A DNA stretch of 64,000 nucleotides, from the NCBI GenBank assembly GCA_016795545.1, contig JAEUGX010000081.1:1-64000 (forward strand), in the 5' to 3' direction. Position numbers and translations under genes: made by a program. Below the pieces are notes generated by a model. The model was not told the origin of the DNA and searched no databases. It was given only the letters and a program-made list of their open reading frames with translations. Positions 38,147-47,956 of this stretch are shown piece by piece; position 1 is the first letter of the stretch; each line of letters opens with the position of its first letter. The DNA comes from Opitutaceae bacterium (GTDB lineage Bacteria > Verrucomicrobiota > Verrucomicrobiia > Opitutales > Opitutaceae).

Positions 38147-39889
38147 TCAGCTGCCGTCCCGTAGCGGTTCGACCCCGGTAAACTCAAACTGGATGACGCG
38201 CGCCACCCAGCGCGCCTCCTCGGCGGCGCTGAGGCGGCCGTAGAAAGTGAAGGTGGCGTCCTTGACGAGCCGCGCGGTGATTTCCGGATGGTTGCGGGCC
38301 TCGGCGGAGAGAAACGCGACCACGCGGTATTTGGCCAGGTCGCTCTGCTGCTCGACGAACTCGATCTCGCCGCTGGTCCGGTTGTAGCTCTTCACGACCG
38401 CGCGGTAGCGGTACGTCTTGCGCAGCCAGCCCTCGTAGAGCCGTTTCCGGTGGAGGTTGCGCACGATGCCGTTGCGCGGCTGGAAAGGGCCGGTGACGCC
38501 GTCGATGGTCGGCGCGCCGCGGTTCGGGTTGTCGGGCACCCACACGGCCTGGAGCAGCGCCGCCGGATCGAGCAGCGGGAAGGCTGTGCCCAGTTCGGTG
38601 TCGATTTTCGCCTCACCCTGGTCCTCCAGGACGATCGGAACCTCGAGCGGCGGGAAATCCTTCGCCTGGAGGCTGAGCTTTCCGCTGCCGGCCGGGAAAC
38701 GTTCGAGGGTCAGCGGGGTCTGTCCCAGAGTGCGTTTGCCCGACACGACCGCGGCGCCGGCGGGGACGGAGGTCACCACCAGCCGGCCGTGGGGCAGGCG
38801 CACGTTGCCGGTGGCTTCCCCGCCTGCGGTGATGACGGTCTTGAACGAGGCGACCGGCCAGCCCGGGATTTCGAGCTGCAGCTCGCATTCGCCCGGCGGC
38901 AGGTGGGGCAGGTGCAGCGGGGTGCGGCCGAGCGCGGTGCCGCGCTGCCGTACGGTGGCGCCCTCCGGGTCGGAGGTGAGGTGCAGCGAGCCGCTCTTGA
39001 AATTGACGGTCAGCTCGGTCGTGCGCCCGGCTTCGAGGGTGGCCTCGCCGGTGGTGTTCGGCCAGCCCTCGGCGCGGAGGGTGAGGGCGTAGCGGCCCGG
39101 CGGCAGGCCGGACAGGGCCTGGTCGACGCTGCCGCTGCCGTGGCCCTCGTCGCGGGGGTTCCGGGCGTCGAGCTGCTCCGCGGAAACGGTGGCCCCGGCG
39201 ACGTTGGATTTCACGACCAGGCGTCCGGTCTTGGCCGGGTCCGGGATCCGCCGCCGGCCGTCGTCCGAGGACGAGAACGCGCACTTGCCGAGCAGGAGGA
39301 GGAAGAGCAGGGCGCCACCCAGGATCAGCGGGCCGTAGCGACGGTGCGACGATCCCGGCGGGAAGAGGGTGTCGTACACCGCCATCGCCTTGCGCAAAAA
39401 ATCCGCGGGCGGTTCCGCCGGGGCACCGGGCGCTGCGGCTGCCGCCGCCGGTGCGGGAGGCGGCGTCGATGGCGCCGGCACAGGCGGGTTGGGCGGGGCC
39501 GGCGGCGGCGGTGGGGCCGGCGGCGGTGGAGGAGGCGGGGGAGGCGGCGGGGGCGGTGGGGCGACGGGAACGGGGGGTGGCGGTTTCGGCGGCGGGGGGC
39601 GCGTGGGTGCCGGTTGATCGGGCACCAGCGGGGACAGCCGGAGGCGGCTGCCGCCCGTCGGGGTGGAGGTTGCGGGCGGCGCGACGGCCGGGGCGACCTT
39701 GGCGAGGATATGGTAGGCCTCGTTGATGGCCTGGACCCGGCGGGGCGCTTCGGCGGCAGCCGCCGGGCCGCGGGCGGCGGCGCGATCGGGATGCCAGTGA
39801 TCGATCAGGCGGCAGTAAGCCTCGTCCACCGCGGAGCGCGGGGCCCCGAGTTCAAGTTCAAGGACAAGGTAAGCTTCTTTGACGTCCAT
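38147..39889 (-). CDS. J-domain / polyproline / single-span / PEGA-repeat membrane protein
   Basis: A 580-residue protein from the ATG at 39,889. Residues 1-65 are a J-domain with HPD at 33-35 (DHWHPDRA) in the expected inter-helix loop. Residues 92-160 are a proline-dominated segment with an uninterrupted run of 14 prolines at about 111-124. A membrane helix lies at about 185-201. Outside it are at least three PEGA-like repeats (GRLVVKSNVAGATV, GSLHLTSDPEGATV, GRLVVTSVPAGAAV). The last about 130 residues form an unknown domain. The J-domain should recruit cytosolic DnaK, and PEGA domains usually bind cell-surface material. Such a pairing across the membrane is unusual. It is monocistronic. 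Confidence 0.85.
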   Translation of the reverse strand: MDVKEAYLVLELELGAPRSAVDEAYCRLIDHWHPDRAAARGPAAAAEAPRRVQAINEAYHILAKVAPAVAPPATSTPTGGSRLRLSPLVPDQPAPTRPPPPKPPPPVPVAPPPPPPPPPPPPPPAPPPPPAPPNPPVPAPSTPPPAPAAAAAAPGAPAEPPADFLRKAMAVYDTLFPPGSSHRRYGPLILGGALLFLLLLGKCAFSSSDDGRRRIPDPAKTGRLVVKSNVAGATVSAEQLDARNPRDEGHGSGSVDQALSGLPPGRYALTLRAEGWPNTTGEATLEAGRTTELTVNFKSGSLHLTSDPEGATVRQRGTALGRTPLHLPHLPPGECELQLEIPGWPVASFKTVITAGGEATGNVRLPHGRLVVTSVPAGAAVVSGKRTLGQTPLTLERFPAGSGKLSLQAKDFPPLEVPIVLEDQGEAKIDTELGTAFPLLDPAALLQAVWVPDNPNRGAPTIDGVTGPFQPRNGIVRNLHRKRLYEGWLRKTYRYRAVVKSYNRTSGEIEFVEQQSDLAKYRVVAFLSAEARNHPEITARLVKDATFTFYGRLSAAEEARWVARVIQFEFTGVEPLRDGS

Positions 39890-40630
39890 GAAATCGCCGA
39901 CCGGCGGATAATTCCTTGCAACCGACCGCCGCCGTGGCAACGCGGATCGCAGGGAAGTTTTGCGGTTGCAGGCCGGCGGGCCCGAGGGTCCCAGTCGAGG
40001 CCTGCATTGCCCATTCGTCCCCCGAGCCCCGTCGGGCGAACCCGTGTGCTCCCGGCAAAACCCCGCCGGGCTTTTCGGGTTTGAGCACGGTGTTGAGACC
40101 AAGCCCACGTCATGATTTGTCACCCATTGCGCTCACACCAGGTTCTGCCGCGTCCAGCTCAGGCGTTTGACGGCAGTGGGGCAGTTTGCCTGGGGCGCAT
40201 CTCTTTGCGTCTTCGCGTGAGTCAACTACGGTCCTTCATTCATGTTCTTGAGCGTGAACGTGAAGATTATCCCATCATTGATGCTACTCCGATCGGTATG
40301 CTATTCCAAGTGCGGCACCATCGAGAGCCGGTTATGCGCCCGCGTCAGCAGCCCCGCATAGATGCGGCAACCGAGCGTGATCACCGGAATCACCGGTTCG
40401 ATCGACAGGTCCATTGGCACAAGCAAAGCGTGAGCAGCCCTTTGGGGCAAGTTTCCGCAATCCGCCCACAGCTGGTGCCACGCTGTAGGTGGCAATGATT
40501 TCCGAGCGAACGGATTCTTTGGGATAGCGACAAGAATTCAGGGATCAAAGCGGGCGCTTTCCAGTGCCATGCGGACAATGCTTCGATGCGACACTGGCAT
40601 AAATCCCGTGCGGCAACGGCAAGACGGCGT
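39890..40630. other. 741-bp stretch without a convincing gene
   Basis: It lies between the J-domain/PEGA start and the histidine kinase stop. GC is lower than in the surroundings. Frames on both strands (for example + 40,112-40,498 and - 40,301-40,495) have no recognisable motif and no ribosome binding site. The minus frame ends in a protein-like tail (LLTRAHNRLSMVPHLE) that could be a gene remnant. CTCTTTGCGTCTTCGCGTGA at about 40,200-40,220 matches a dispersed intergenic phrase I associate with this group of bacteria. The left end should contain the promoter of the J-domain gene. Confidence 0.5.
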
Positions 40631-43039
40631 TCACGATCCATTGGCCTTCAGGGCGGCGTGAAGGGCCCGCAGCAGCAGCCTTGGCTCGCAGGGCTTCACC
40701 AAGACTTCCCGAACGCCCATGGCCGCCAATTCGTCCCGCCGTTCGGTTTCATCCATGCCGCTCATTCCCAAAATCGGCAGCCGTTCGGCCACGAGGCGGA
40801 TGGTCCGGATCATATCCACGCCACCCATCACAGGCATCATCATGTCGGTGACGACAGCGCGCACGTCGTCGCGTCGCGCCAGAAATTCGCGCACGCCCTC
40901 CTCGCCGTTCGTTGCGGTGAGAACCCGATAGCCATTCTCTTCCAGCACCAGGCGAGTTGCCTCGCGGAGTCCCGGTTCGTCATCCACGAGGAGCAGCAGT
41001 TCACCATTGCCCCGCGGCGCATCGGTTGCAACCGCCGCGACCGTTGGCTCGGGCGTCTCCGCCGCCGGCAGGTAAACCTTGAAGACACTGCCTTTGCCCG
41101 GTTCGCTGTAAACCGTCACGAATCCCCCGTGGTTCTTCGCGATGGCCAGCACCGTGGACAAGCCGAGCCCGGTGCCTTTGCCCTCCGGTTTCGTCGTGAA
41201 GAACGGATCAAAAATGCGCTCGATGATCGCCTGGGGGATGCCCTCTCCCGTGTCTGCAACCGTCAACACGACGTAGGGTCCCGGTTTGGCCTGCGGATTC
41301 AACCTGGCCTGGTTCTCCGTGAGGCGAACATTTTCCGCCGACAGCGTAAGCTTGCCTCCGTTCGGCATCGCGTCCCGGGCATTCACGCAGAGGTTCATCA
41401 GCACCTGGTGCAACTGCGTCGGATCGGCCTTCACCGACCATAAATCTGCCGGCACCGTCCGTATCAGCTCCAGGTTTCTCGGAAAAGTCTCCTGCGCCAG
41501 ATGCACCATGTCGTTGATCACATGACGGAGCTGCACCGGGTTGCGCGCGGCCTCGGTGCCCCGGCTGAACGTGAGCAGTTGCCGGATGATGCCGGCGCCC
41601 CGCTGCGCCCCGTTTTCGATGATGCTCAGGATCGCTTGTTCCCGCTCGCTCGTGAGCTTGTTCTTCAGCAAGCCCGCGCCCATGAGCATCGGTGCCAGGA
41701 TATTGTTCAGATCGTGCGCCACGCCACTCGCCAGCGTGCCGATTGCATCCATGCGCTGCGCGCGCAGGAACTGCTGCTCCAGCTTCTTGCGCTCGGTGAT
41801 GTCCACCGCCGTGGCCACGAGCTGGCTGACTCTTCCGCCCTCCTCCCGCAGCGGGCTCACGGCAAAATCCACGATCATTTCCCGGCCGCCGGCCACCCGG
41901 ATCGCGACATCATACCTAATGAACTCGCCCCGGACGGCCCGCGCCAGAGTGTCCTTGAGCTGCATCTGCACCTCGGGGGAATGCGACCACCAATAGGTCT
42001 GCGGGAAATATACCCCGATGACCTCCTCGCGCTTTACGCCGCCGGCCTCAAGCGGGGCGCGATTCACTTCCAGCAGAATGCCGTCCAAAGATAGCAGCCC
42101 GACGAACGCAAACAGGCTGTCCAGGATGTCGCGCAACTGCTGCGCGTTCCGCCGCTGCGCCTCTTCGGCCTTTTTTCGCTCCGTGATGTCGCGGGCCGCG
42201 GCGATCACCATCTGCCCTTGGTCGGCCGGAAACGACCGCACGCTCAGCTCCGTCGGGATGCGCCGGCCGTCCTTGGACTTTAGCGTGCGCTCGAAGACCA
42301 GCCGCTTCTCCCGGCTCAGGCGGTCGGATAAGGCTGCGATTGTCGGCTCTCCCCCCTCCGTCACCTCCAGTTCATGCACCGGCCGGTCGAGCAATTCCTC
42401 GTGTGAGTAGCCCAGTAGATCCGCGGCCGCTTCGTTCGCGTCCACCACCCGGTCGGGCCGGCCCTGATCGTCCAGCGAAACGAGGAACATGGCGTCGTTG
42501 GCGGCGTTGAAGACCTGCCGGCTGCGGAGTTCGCTGGCACGCAGTGCCAGCGCCTGTTTTTCAAGCTGCAGGCTGCGGTTCTCCAGCTTGTTCACCAGAC
42601 CCTGGCTGTATTGGTGCATCGCGCCCAATTCGCCCAGCTCGCACGTGACGGGCGGCGTGATCCGATGCCGATCACTCAGCAACTCCCGCAGCGTGCGAAT
42701 CAGCTCCGGGCCGCTCGCCGGCTTGCGCAAGAATCGGTCGGCCCCGAGGTCGAGGGACAACTGCTCGTCCGCCGCCGAGGTGTAGGTGGCGCTGTAGATG
42801 ATGATCGGCAGCGACCGCAGTCGCGGATGGTGCCGGATTTCATGGCAAAGCCGGTAGCCGTCCATTCGCGGCATCAGGATATCGGTGATGACCGCGTCAA
42901 ACGGCGCCTCCAGCAGGGCCTGCAGCGCTAAGATCCCATCAGAAGCCTCCGCCACCTCGAAGCCGTGCTCCTCCAGCACCCCGCGCACAATCGCGCGGTT
43001 GTCGTTTTGGTCTTCGGCCAGCAGGATGCGGTGGGGCAT
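40631..43039 (-). CDS. Hybrid histidine kinase: REC-PAS-PAS-HisKA-HATPase-REC
   Basis: An 802-residue cytosolic protein from the ATG at 43,039, with no membrane segment. An N-terminal receiver (Asp53 in ITDILMPRMDGYR) is followed by a PAS domain with LGYSHEELLDRPV and a second PAS with PAC-type VATAVDITERKKLEQQF. The phospho-accepting His442 is in LASGVAHDLNNILAP. The ATPase boxes are NARDAMPNGG, DTGEGIP and GKGTGLGLS, and a C-terminal receiver (Asp732 in VVTDMMMP) ends the chain. This layout suits a soluble sensor integrating phosphorelay input through the first receiver. No partner regulator is adjacent. Its codon use looks slightly less GC-rich than its neighbours. Confidence 0.95.
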   Translation of the reverse strand: MPHRILLAEDQNDNRAIVRGVLEEHGFEVAEASDGILALQALLEAPFDAVITDILMPRMDGYRLCHEIRHHPRLRSLPIIIYSATYTSAADEQLSLDLGADRFLRKPASGPELIRTLRELLSDRHRITPPVTCELGELGAMHQYSQGLVNKLENRSLQLEKQALALRASELRSRQVFNAANDAMFLVSLDDQGRPDRVVDANEAAADLLGYSHEELLDRPVHELEVTEGGEPTIAALSDRLSREKRLVFERTLKSKDGRRIPTELSVRSFPADQGQMVIAAARDITERKKAEEAQRRNAQQLRDILDSLFAFVGLLSLDGILLEVNRAPLEAGGVKREEVIGVYFPQTYWWSHSPEVQMQLKDTLARAVRGEFIRYDVAIRVAGGREMIVDFAVSPLREEGGRVSQLVATAVDITERKKLEQQFLRAQRMDAIGTLASGVAHDLNNILAPMLMGAGLLKNKLTSEREQAILSIIENGAQRGAGIIRQLLTFSRGTEAARNPVQLRHVINDMVHLAQETFPRNLELIRTVPADLWSVKADPTQLHQVLMNLCVNARDAMPNGGKLTLSAENVRLTENQARLNPQAKPGPYVVLTVADTGEGIPQAIIERIFDPFFTTKPEGKGTGLGLSTVLAIAKNHGGFVTVYSEPGKGSVFKVYLPAAETPEPTVAAVATDAPRGNGELLLLVDDEPGLREATRLVLEENGYRVLTATNGEEGVREFLARRDDVRAVVTDMMMPVMGGVDMIRTIRLVAERLPILGMSGMDETERRDELAAMGVREVLVKPCEPRLLLRALHAALKANGS

Positions 43040-43224
43040 GGAATCCGGGCAAAGGTCAGCCTCCGACTTCGGCAACTTGAAAGCGAGCGCCGAATTCCGG
43101 CTTGGCACTCGTTGGCTCGGCGGCGAAAGGCGGTGCGTAGTCCGGCGGTTTGGTCAGCGGATCTGCCGGCGTTGGAGGGAGTAGGGTGAAACGGGAGGTC
43201 CCCGATCCGGACGGAGCCCGGCGC

Positions 43225-43258
43225 CTAATGAAAGACCCGGCCGTGTCGGGCCGGGTCT
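43225..43258 (-). terminator. Terminator downstream of the RNase E/G gene
   Basis: Ten-base-pair stem AGACCCGGCC/GGCCGGGTCT with a 6-nt loop, followed on the minus strand by TTCATTA, about 30 bp past the stop. Confidence 0.7.
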
Positions 43259-43289
43259 CGGGAAACAGAATTAACCCCTCGAACCAATC

Positions 43290-45035
43290 TCACCGGTATT
43301 CCTCGTTCGTGTTCGCGTTGATGATCTTGAAGTTCTCGACGTGGTAGTTGGGGTCGGCGCGGAAGGCCAGCTTGACGCCGAAGATCTTCTCCATGCGCAC
43401 GAGCAGGTCGGCATCCTCGGAGCGCAGGCGCTCGAGGATCGACGGGTGGACGTGGATGCGGAGGGCGTACTCCTTGCCGTCCTTGCGGCCTTGCAGCCGG
43501 CGGGCGACGGAGGAGAGCTTGCGCTGGAGCTCGACGGACATCGTCGTGGCGCTCTTCACGATGCCGCGGCCGCGGCAGTACGGACAGGCGGTGTAGATGT
43601 TGGCCGAGAGCGACTCCTGCTGGCGCTGGCGCGTCATCTGCATGATGCCGAGCTGCGAGATGGGCAGGATGTGGGTCTTGGCTTTGTCCTCCGACATCAG
43701 CGCCACCATTTTCTCGTAGACGGCGTTGCGGTGCCGGCGCTCCTTCATGTCGATGAAGTCCATGATCACGAGGCCGCCGATGTTGCGCAGCCGGATCTGG
43801 CGCGCGATCTCGGCCGCGGCTTCCATGTTCACCTGGAAGATCGTGTTCTTCTCGTCGCCGGAACGCGACTTGTGGGAGCCGGTGTTGACGTCGATCGAGA
43901 TGAGCGCCTCGGTCTCGTCGATCACGATCTCGCCGCCCGAGGGCAGCGTGACGCGGCGTTGGAAGGTCTGCTCGATCTGGCGCTCGATGTTGTAGCGCTC
44001 GAAGACCGGGATGGACTCCTTGTACCACGCGATCTTGCCGCGGGAGCGGGTGGAGATCTGCGAGACGAGCTCGAGGGTGCGCTTGTAGTCGTCCTCGTTG
44101 TCGATGAGCACGCGGTCGATGTCCTCCGTGAGGAAGTCGCGCACGGTGCGCTCGACGATGTCGGGCTCCTGGTACAGGCAGGCCGGCGCGCGGTCGGACT
44201 CCATCTTGCGCGAGATCTCCTGCCACTTGGTGAGCAGCAGGTGAAGGTCGCGGACGAAGTACCGGGCCTTCTTGCCCTCGCCCGCAGTGCGGACGATCAC
44301 GCCCATGCCCTCGGGAATGGTCAGCTCGTTGATCAGCTGCTTGAGCCGCTTGCGCTCCTGGGGGTCCTCGATCTTGCGGGAGATGCCGCAGCCGTCGGAG
44401 TACGGGGTGAGGATCAGGTAACGTCCCGGCAGGGAGAGGTTGGTGGTGGTGCGGGGACCCTTGGTGCCGATGGGTCCCTTGGTGACCTGGATGACGATGT
44501 CGGTGCCCGGCGGGTAGAGCTGGGGGATGTCCTTGACCGTCGGCGCGGCCCCGCGCGGACCGGTGTCCTTCTTCTTGTTGACGCGCACCACCTCGACGGA
44601 GGAGTCGGCGGCGGCCGGCAGCATGTCCCAGTAGTGCAGGAACGCGTTTTTGTTGTAACCGATGTCGACGAAGGCGGCCTTGAGGCCCGGGTCGAGGTTC
44701 TTGATGCGGCCCTTATAGATGCCGCCCACCATCCGGTTGTCGGAATCACGCTCGATCTCGAAGCGGTCCAGGGTGCCGTCGACCAGCAGCGCGACGCGCT
44801 TTTCAAGCGGCTCCGAGTTGATGACAAGTTCGCGGAAGGTGCCCTTTTCCTTGCGGAAGATGCTGAGGATCTTCTGGAGGATGGGCCGGTTGGCGGCCCG
44901 CTCCTTGGATTCGTTGCGCAGCTGCTCGGCGGTCAGAGGCTCGCTATGCTTCTGCGGGGGAGGATTCGCGAGTTCCTCTTCATAACGTGAGGCGGCGTCC
45001 TGGGAGGAGCCGGCATTGGATGGCTGGTCGTTCAT
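43290..45035 (-). CDS. rng: Ribonuclease E/G
   Basis: A 581-residue endoribonuclease from the ATG at 45,035. The catalytic core has an S1-like domain ([26 protein letters not shown]), the RNase H-like part ([13 protein letters not shown]), [20 protein letters not shown] with the metal-binding aspartates, and CPYCRGRG, the zinc-link half site. The first about 75 residues are polar. It is longer than RNase G (about 490) and lacks a long RNase E scaffold tail, so the symbol is a choice. It matures rRNA and degrades mRNA. It follows rodA, an association seen in many bacteria. Confidence 0.94.
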   Translation of the reverse strand: MNDQPSNAGSSQDAASRYEEELANPPPQKHSEPLTAEQLRNESKERAANRPILQKILSIFRKEKGTFRELVINSEPLEKRVALLVDGTLDRFEIERDSDNRMVGGIYKGRIKNLDPGLKAAFVDIGYNKNAFLHYWDMLPAAADSSVEVVRVNKKKDTGPRGAAPTVKDIPQLYPPGTDIVIQVTKGPIGTKGPRTTTNLSLPGRYLILTPYSDGCGISRKIEDPQERKRLKQLINELTIPEGMGVIVRTAGEGKKARYFVRDLHLLLTKWQEISRKMESDRAPACLYQEPDIVERTVRDFLTEDIDRVLIDNEDDYKRTLELVSQISTRSRGKIAWYKESIPVFERYNIERQIEQTFQRRVTLPSGGEIVIDETEALISIDVNTGSHKSRSGDEKNTIFQVNMEAAAEIARQIRLRNIGGLVIMDFIDMKERRHRNAVYEKMVALMSEDKAKTHILPISQLGIMQMTRQRQQESLSANIYTACPYCRGRGIVKSATTMSVELQRKLSSVARRLQGRKDGKEYALRIHVHPSILERLRSEDADLLVRMEKIFGVKLAFRADPNYHVENFKIINANTNEEYR

Positions 45036-45142
45036 GTTTGGGGTGGTCCCGGGTGGTTGTAGACACGGGGCACCGGTGGCCAGCGGGCTGCGCGCAGGAG
45101 ATTCCGGCAGAGCGGTCAATATCGGGTGGCAGGTGACTCATC

Positions 45143-46369
45143 TTAGAAGTCCCTCCGAAAACGATAGACGCTTTGGACCAGTCCTTGCAGCAAGCAGCAG
45201 CTGAGCACGAAAGTGCCGCCGTAGCTGATGAAGGGAAGCGGTATGCCTTTAACCGGCACCAGGCCGATGGTCATGGCGATGTTGACGAACACGTGCACGG
45301 TCATGAGCACCGTGACTCCCAGCGCCAGGAGGGCGCCGAAACGGTCGCGGGCGAGCCCGGCGATCCGCAGTCCGTTCCACAACACCACGCCAAACAGTCC
45401 GATGACGGTGATGCTTCCCAAAAAACCCTTTTCCTCCGCGATGACGGAGAAGATGAAATCGTTGTGCGCCACGCTGCGCGGCAGGTACCCGAGCTTGGCC
45501 TGCGTGCCTTCCGTCCAGCCCTTGCCGACCAGCCCGCCCGAACCGACCGAGATCAGCGACTGCCGGCTGTTCCAACCGATGCCCATCGGGTCGATCTTGT
45601 CCGGCATCGCAAATGCCAGGATGCGGTTCCGCTGGTAGTCGTGCAGCGGCAGCCACGAGTGCGGCTCATAGGCGCCCTTGCTGGCGGACGCGTTTAAGTT
45701 GTTTTCCTCGAGGAAATTGGCATATCTCCAGACATCGAGGGCGACCGCGCCGACGAGCAGGGCGAAGACACCCAGGGCGCCGGCGAAGAAACGCATCGAG
45801 AGATTGGAGACATACAGCATGGCAAAGACCATCGGGGGAATGACAAGGGCACTGCCGAGGTCGGGTTCGGCGATTATCAACAGCATGGGGATGCCCACCG
45901 CAAGGGCCAATTTTACAAGCGTTTGCAGCGAATCGCGGACGGTGCCCAGCCGCGAGCCGGTGAGGATGGCGGCGGTGGCGACGAGGACGGCCACCTTGGC
46001 GAATTCCGACGGCTGGAACGAGGCGGGGCCGAAGTCGAGCCAGCGCTGGGCGCCCATCTTGACGCTGCCGATGCCGGGAATCAGCACGGCGATCAGGAGC
46101 ACGAGGGCCAGCAGGTAGATGAAGTGGGCCCACTTAAGCCACAGGCGATAGTCGATGAGCGCGGTGGCGACGTAGATGACGGCGCCGAGCGCGAGCCAGA
46201 CCAGCTGCTGGACCCACTGGTGCTGGTCGGTCGCGAGCTGGGCGCTGTAGATGAAGAAGACCCCGAACAGGCAGAGGACGATCAGGGCGGAGGGCGTGAT
46301 CCAGTCGAAGCGCTCACGGGTGGTGAGCTTGAAAAAACTGCCGAGATCGAGGACGCGGGCGAGCTTCAC
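45143..46369 (-). CDS. rodA: Rod shape-determining protein RodA
   Basis: A 408-residue SEDS-family peptidoglycan glycosyltransferase from a GTG at 46,369, chosen because it starts just before the first conserved block and lies 17 bp after the preceding stop. About 10 membrane helices are visible. GAQRWLDFGPASFQPSEFAK, AEPDLGSALV, IGWNSRQSLISVGSGG and the C-terminal GLVPVKGIPLPFISYGG are diagnostic of RodA/FtsW, with VPVKGIPLPFISYGG favouring RodA. It polymerises lipid II for cell elongation with a class B PBP, which is not in this window. Confidence 0.95.
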   Translation of the reverse strand: MKLARVLDLGSFFKLTTRERFDWITPSALIVLCLFGVFFIYSAQLATDQHQWVQQLVWLALGAVIYVATALIDYRLWLKWAHFIYLLALVLLIAVLIPGIGSVKMGAQRWLDFGPASFQPSEFAKVAVLVATAAILTGSRLGTVRDSLQTLVKLALAVGIPMLLIIAEPDLGSALVIPPMVFAMLYVSNLSMRFFAGALGVFALLVGAVALDVWRYANFLEENNLNASASKGAYEPHSWLPLHDYQRNRILAFAMPDKIDPMGIGWNSRQSLISVGSGGLVGKGWTEGTQAKLGYLPRSVAHNDFIFSVIAEEKGFLGSITVIGLFGVVLWNGLRIAGLARDRFGALLALGVTVLMTVHVFVNIAMTIGLVPVKGIPLPFISYGGTFVLSCCLLQGLVQSVYRFRRDF

Positions 46370-46386
46370 GGATTGGGAGAGCCCGA

Positions 46387-47856
46387 CTAAACACCCGGGC
46401 CGGCGGCTGGCAATGGCGCAGTGGGGCGGCGCGTCGCGGCGTGGTGCGCCAGCCCCAGCAGGATCCAGTAGGGGATCGCGCCCATCGGGCCCTCGAGCAC
46501 GACGCCGAAGCAGGCGCTGACGAGCACCACCGCGCCCATCGCGTGCAGCGTGAGCGCCTCCTCGGCCGCGGGATCCTGGCGGGTCCGGTGGGCGACCGCC
46601 CACACCTCGGCGGCGATCGCGACCAGGAACGCCGCGAGGATGGCGAGGCCGAGCAGGCCCATCCGCCCAAGCGTGCTGAAGACGATGCTGTGGGGGCTCC
46701 GGGCGGTGAAGTCGTCGGCCATGAGCGGATTGTAGGCGAGCAGGAAGCCTTTCGCGAGGTCGTAGCCGAAACCGAGCCCGAAGACCGGCGACTGGGTCAG
46801 CGTCTCCTCCGTCAGCGTCTTCCACCACACCAGCCGGAAGCGGTTGTTGTCACCGCTGTCCACGCTCTCCTCGTTGCGGTAGCCGCCGCGGCCCTCGAAG
46901 TCGACGATCGAGACGAGATGCTCGTAGAGTCCGTAGGCCTTGGTCTGGGTGAAGTCGGTGCGCTGCGCGAGGGAGACGATCACGACCGCCAGCAGCCCGG
47001 CGGCGCCGGCGGTGGCCAGGATCCGGGTGGGCAGCCACCGCCGGCCGAGGGCGAGGCAGCCGAGGCCGACCCCGAGCCCTAACATGCCGGCGCGGGAGAG
47101 CAGGGAGACACCCTGGGCCAGCGAGGCCAGCGCCAGCAGCAGCCGCCACCAGTCGCGGACCCAGTTGAACGAGGCCTTCGGCACCAGGTAGATGAAGCCG
47201 GCGAAAAGGAAGGTCGCCAGCAGGTCGCCCTTATAATAGATGAGCGGTACGCCGTTCACCAGGAAATTGCGGAGGAAGAAGTCGGGGAAGGCCACCGCCA
47301 GCACCCCGGTGACGGGAAGCAGGCCGAAAGTGACGTGCAGGACGAGCCCGAACATCCGCCGCGAGGGCTCATGCCGGGCGATGGCCTGGGTCGCGAAGCA
47401 ATACAACGCGTAGTAGACCATGGCGAAGTCGCGCAGGGCGACGAAGCCGAAGATCCGGACGTCCCAGCCGACCCGGCCCGCACCCACGACCAGCCAGAGC
47501 AGGAGCAGGCCGTTGATCCAGTCGGGCTGCCAGGGCAGCGCGCGGCGCATGGCGCCGCGCAGCAGGGCGAGGGCGGTGACGGCCGCCAGGCCGAGCTCGC
47601 CGCAGAAGAGCGGCAGGCCGGGCACGGGCATGAACTGGGCGAATCCGCGGCTGCCGATGACGTAGCCGAACACCAGGAAACCGAGCAGCCAGGCTTCCGC
47701 CAGGGGGCCGCGGGTCCACGACAACACGGCCCACACGCTCAGGCCCGCGGACACGGTGGCGAGGAAATGCTGCTCCTGCGCCAACGCCACCCCGACCCAG
47801 CCCGCGAGGGCGGAGGCGGCGAGCCCGACAAGCAGGGTGCGCAGGCGCGGATCCAT
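46387..47856 (-). CDS. O-antigen ligase/polymerase family membrane protein
   Basis: A 489-residue polytopic inner-membrane protein from the ATG at 47,856, with about 12 hydrophobic helices. The central periplasmic loop with VDFEGRGGYRNEESVDSGDN and RLVWWKTLTEETL, followed by SPVFGLGFGYDL and SPHSIVFSTLGRMG, follows the Wzy_C/WaaL pattern, including the His after the GLGFG element. It probably ligates or polymerises a lipid-linked surface polysaccharide. It is divergent from the GT2 gene with 100 bp between and is only 17 bp from rodA downstream. Confidence 0.85.
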   Translation of the reverse strand: MDPRLRTLLVGLAASALAGWVGVALAQEQHFLATVSAGLSVWAVLSWTRGPLAEAWLLGFLVFGYVIGSRGFAQFMPVPGLPLFCGELGLAAVTALALLRGAMRRALPWQPDWINGLLLLWLVVGAGRVGWDVRIFGFVALRDFAMVYYALYCFATQAIARHEPSRRMFGLVLHVTFGLLPVTGVLAVAFPDFFLRNFLVNGVPLIYYKGDLLATFLFAGFIYLVPKASFNWVRDWWRLLLALASLAQGVSLLSRAGMLGLGVGLGCLALGRRWLPTRILATAGAAGLLAVVIVSLAQRTDFTQTKAYGLYEHLVSIVDFEGRGGYRNEESVDSGDNNRFRLVWWKTLTEETLTQSPVFGLGFGYDLAKGFLLAYNPLMADDFTARSPHSIVFSTLGRMGLLGLAILAAFLVAIAAEVWAVAHRTRQDPAAEEALTLHAMGAVVLVSACFGVVLEGPMGAIPYWILLGLAHHAATRRPTAPLPAAGPGV

Positions 47857-47956
47857 GGCGGCCAGCACAGCCCGGCGGCCGCGCCGGCGCAACTCCGGAG
47901 CGGCGCGGACGCAAACCCGCCTTGCCTCGCGCCGCGCCGGACCATGGGATGGCGCC

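Noticed and set aside
40112..40498. 128-codon plus-strand frame in the gene-poor stretch
   Set aside because: No ribosome binding site, no motif, Arg/His/Gln-rich composition, and overlap with an equally open minus frame.
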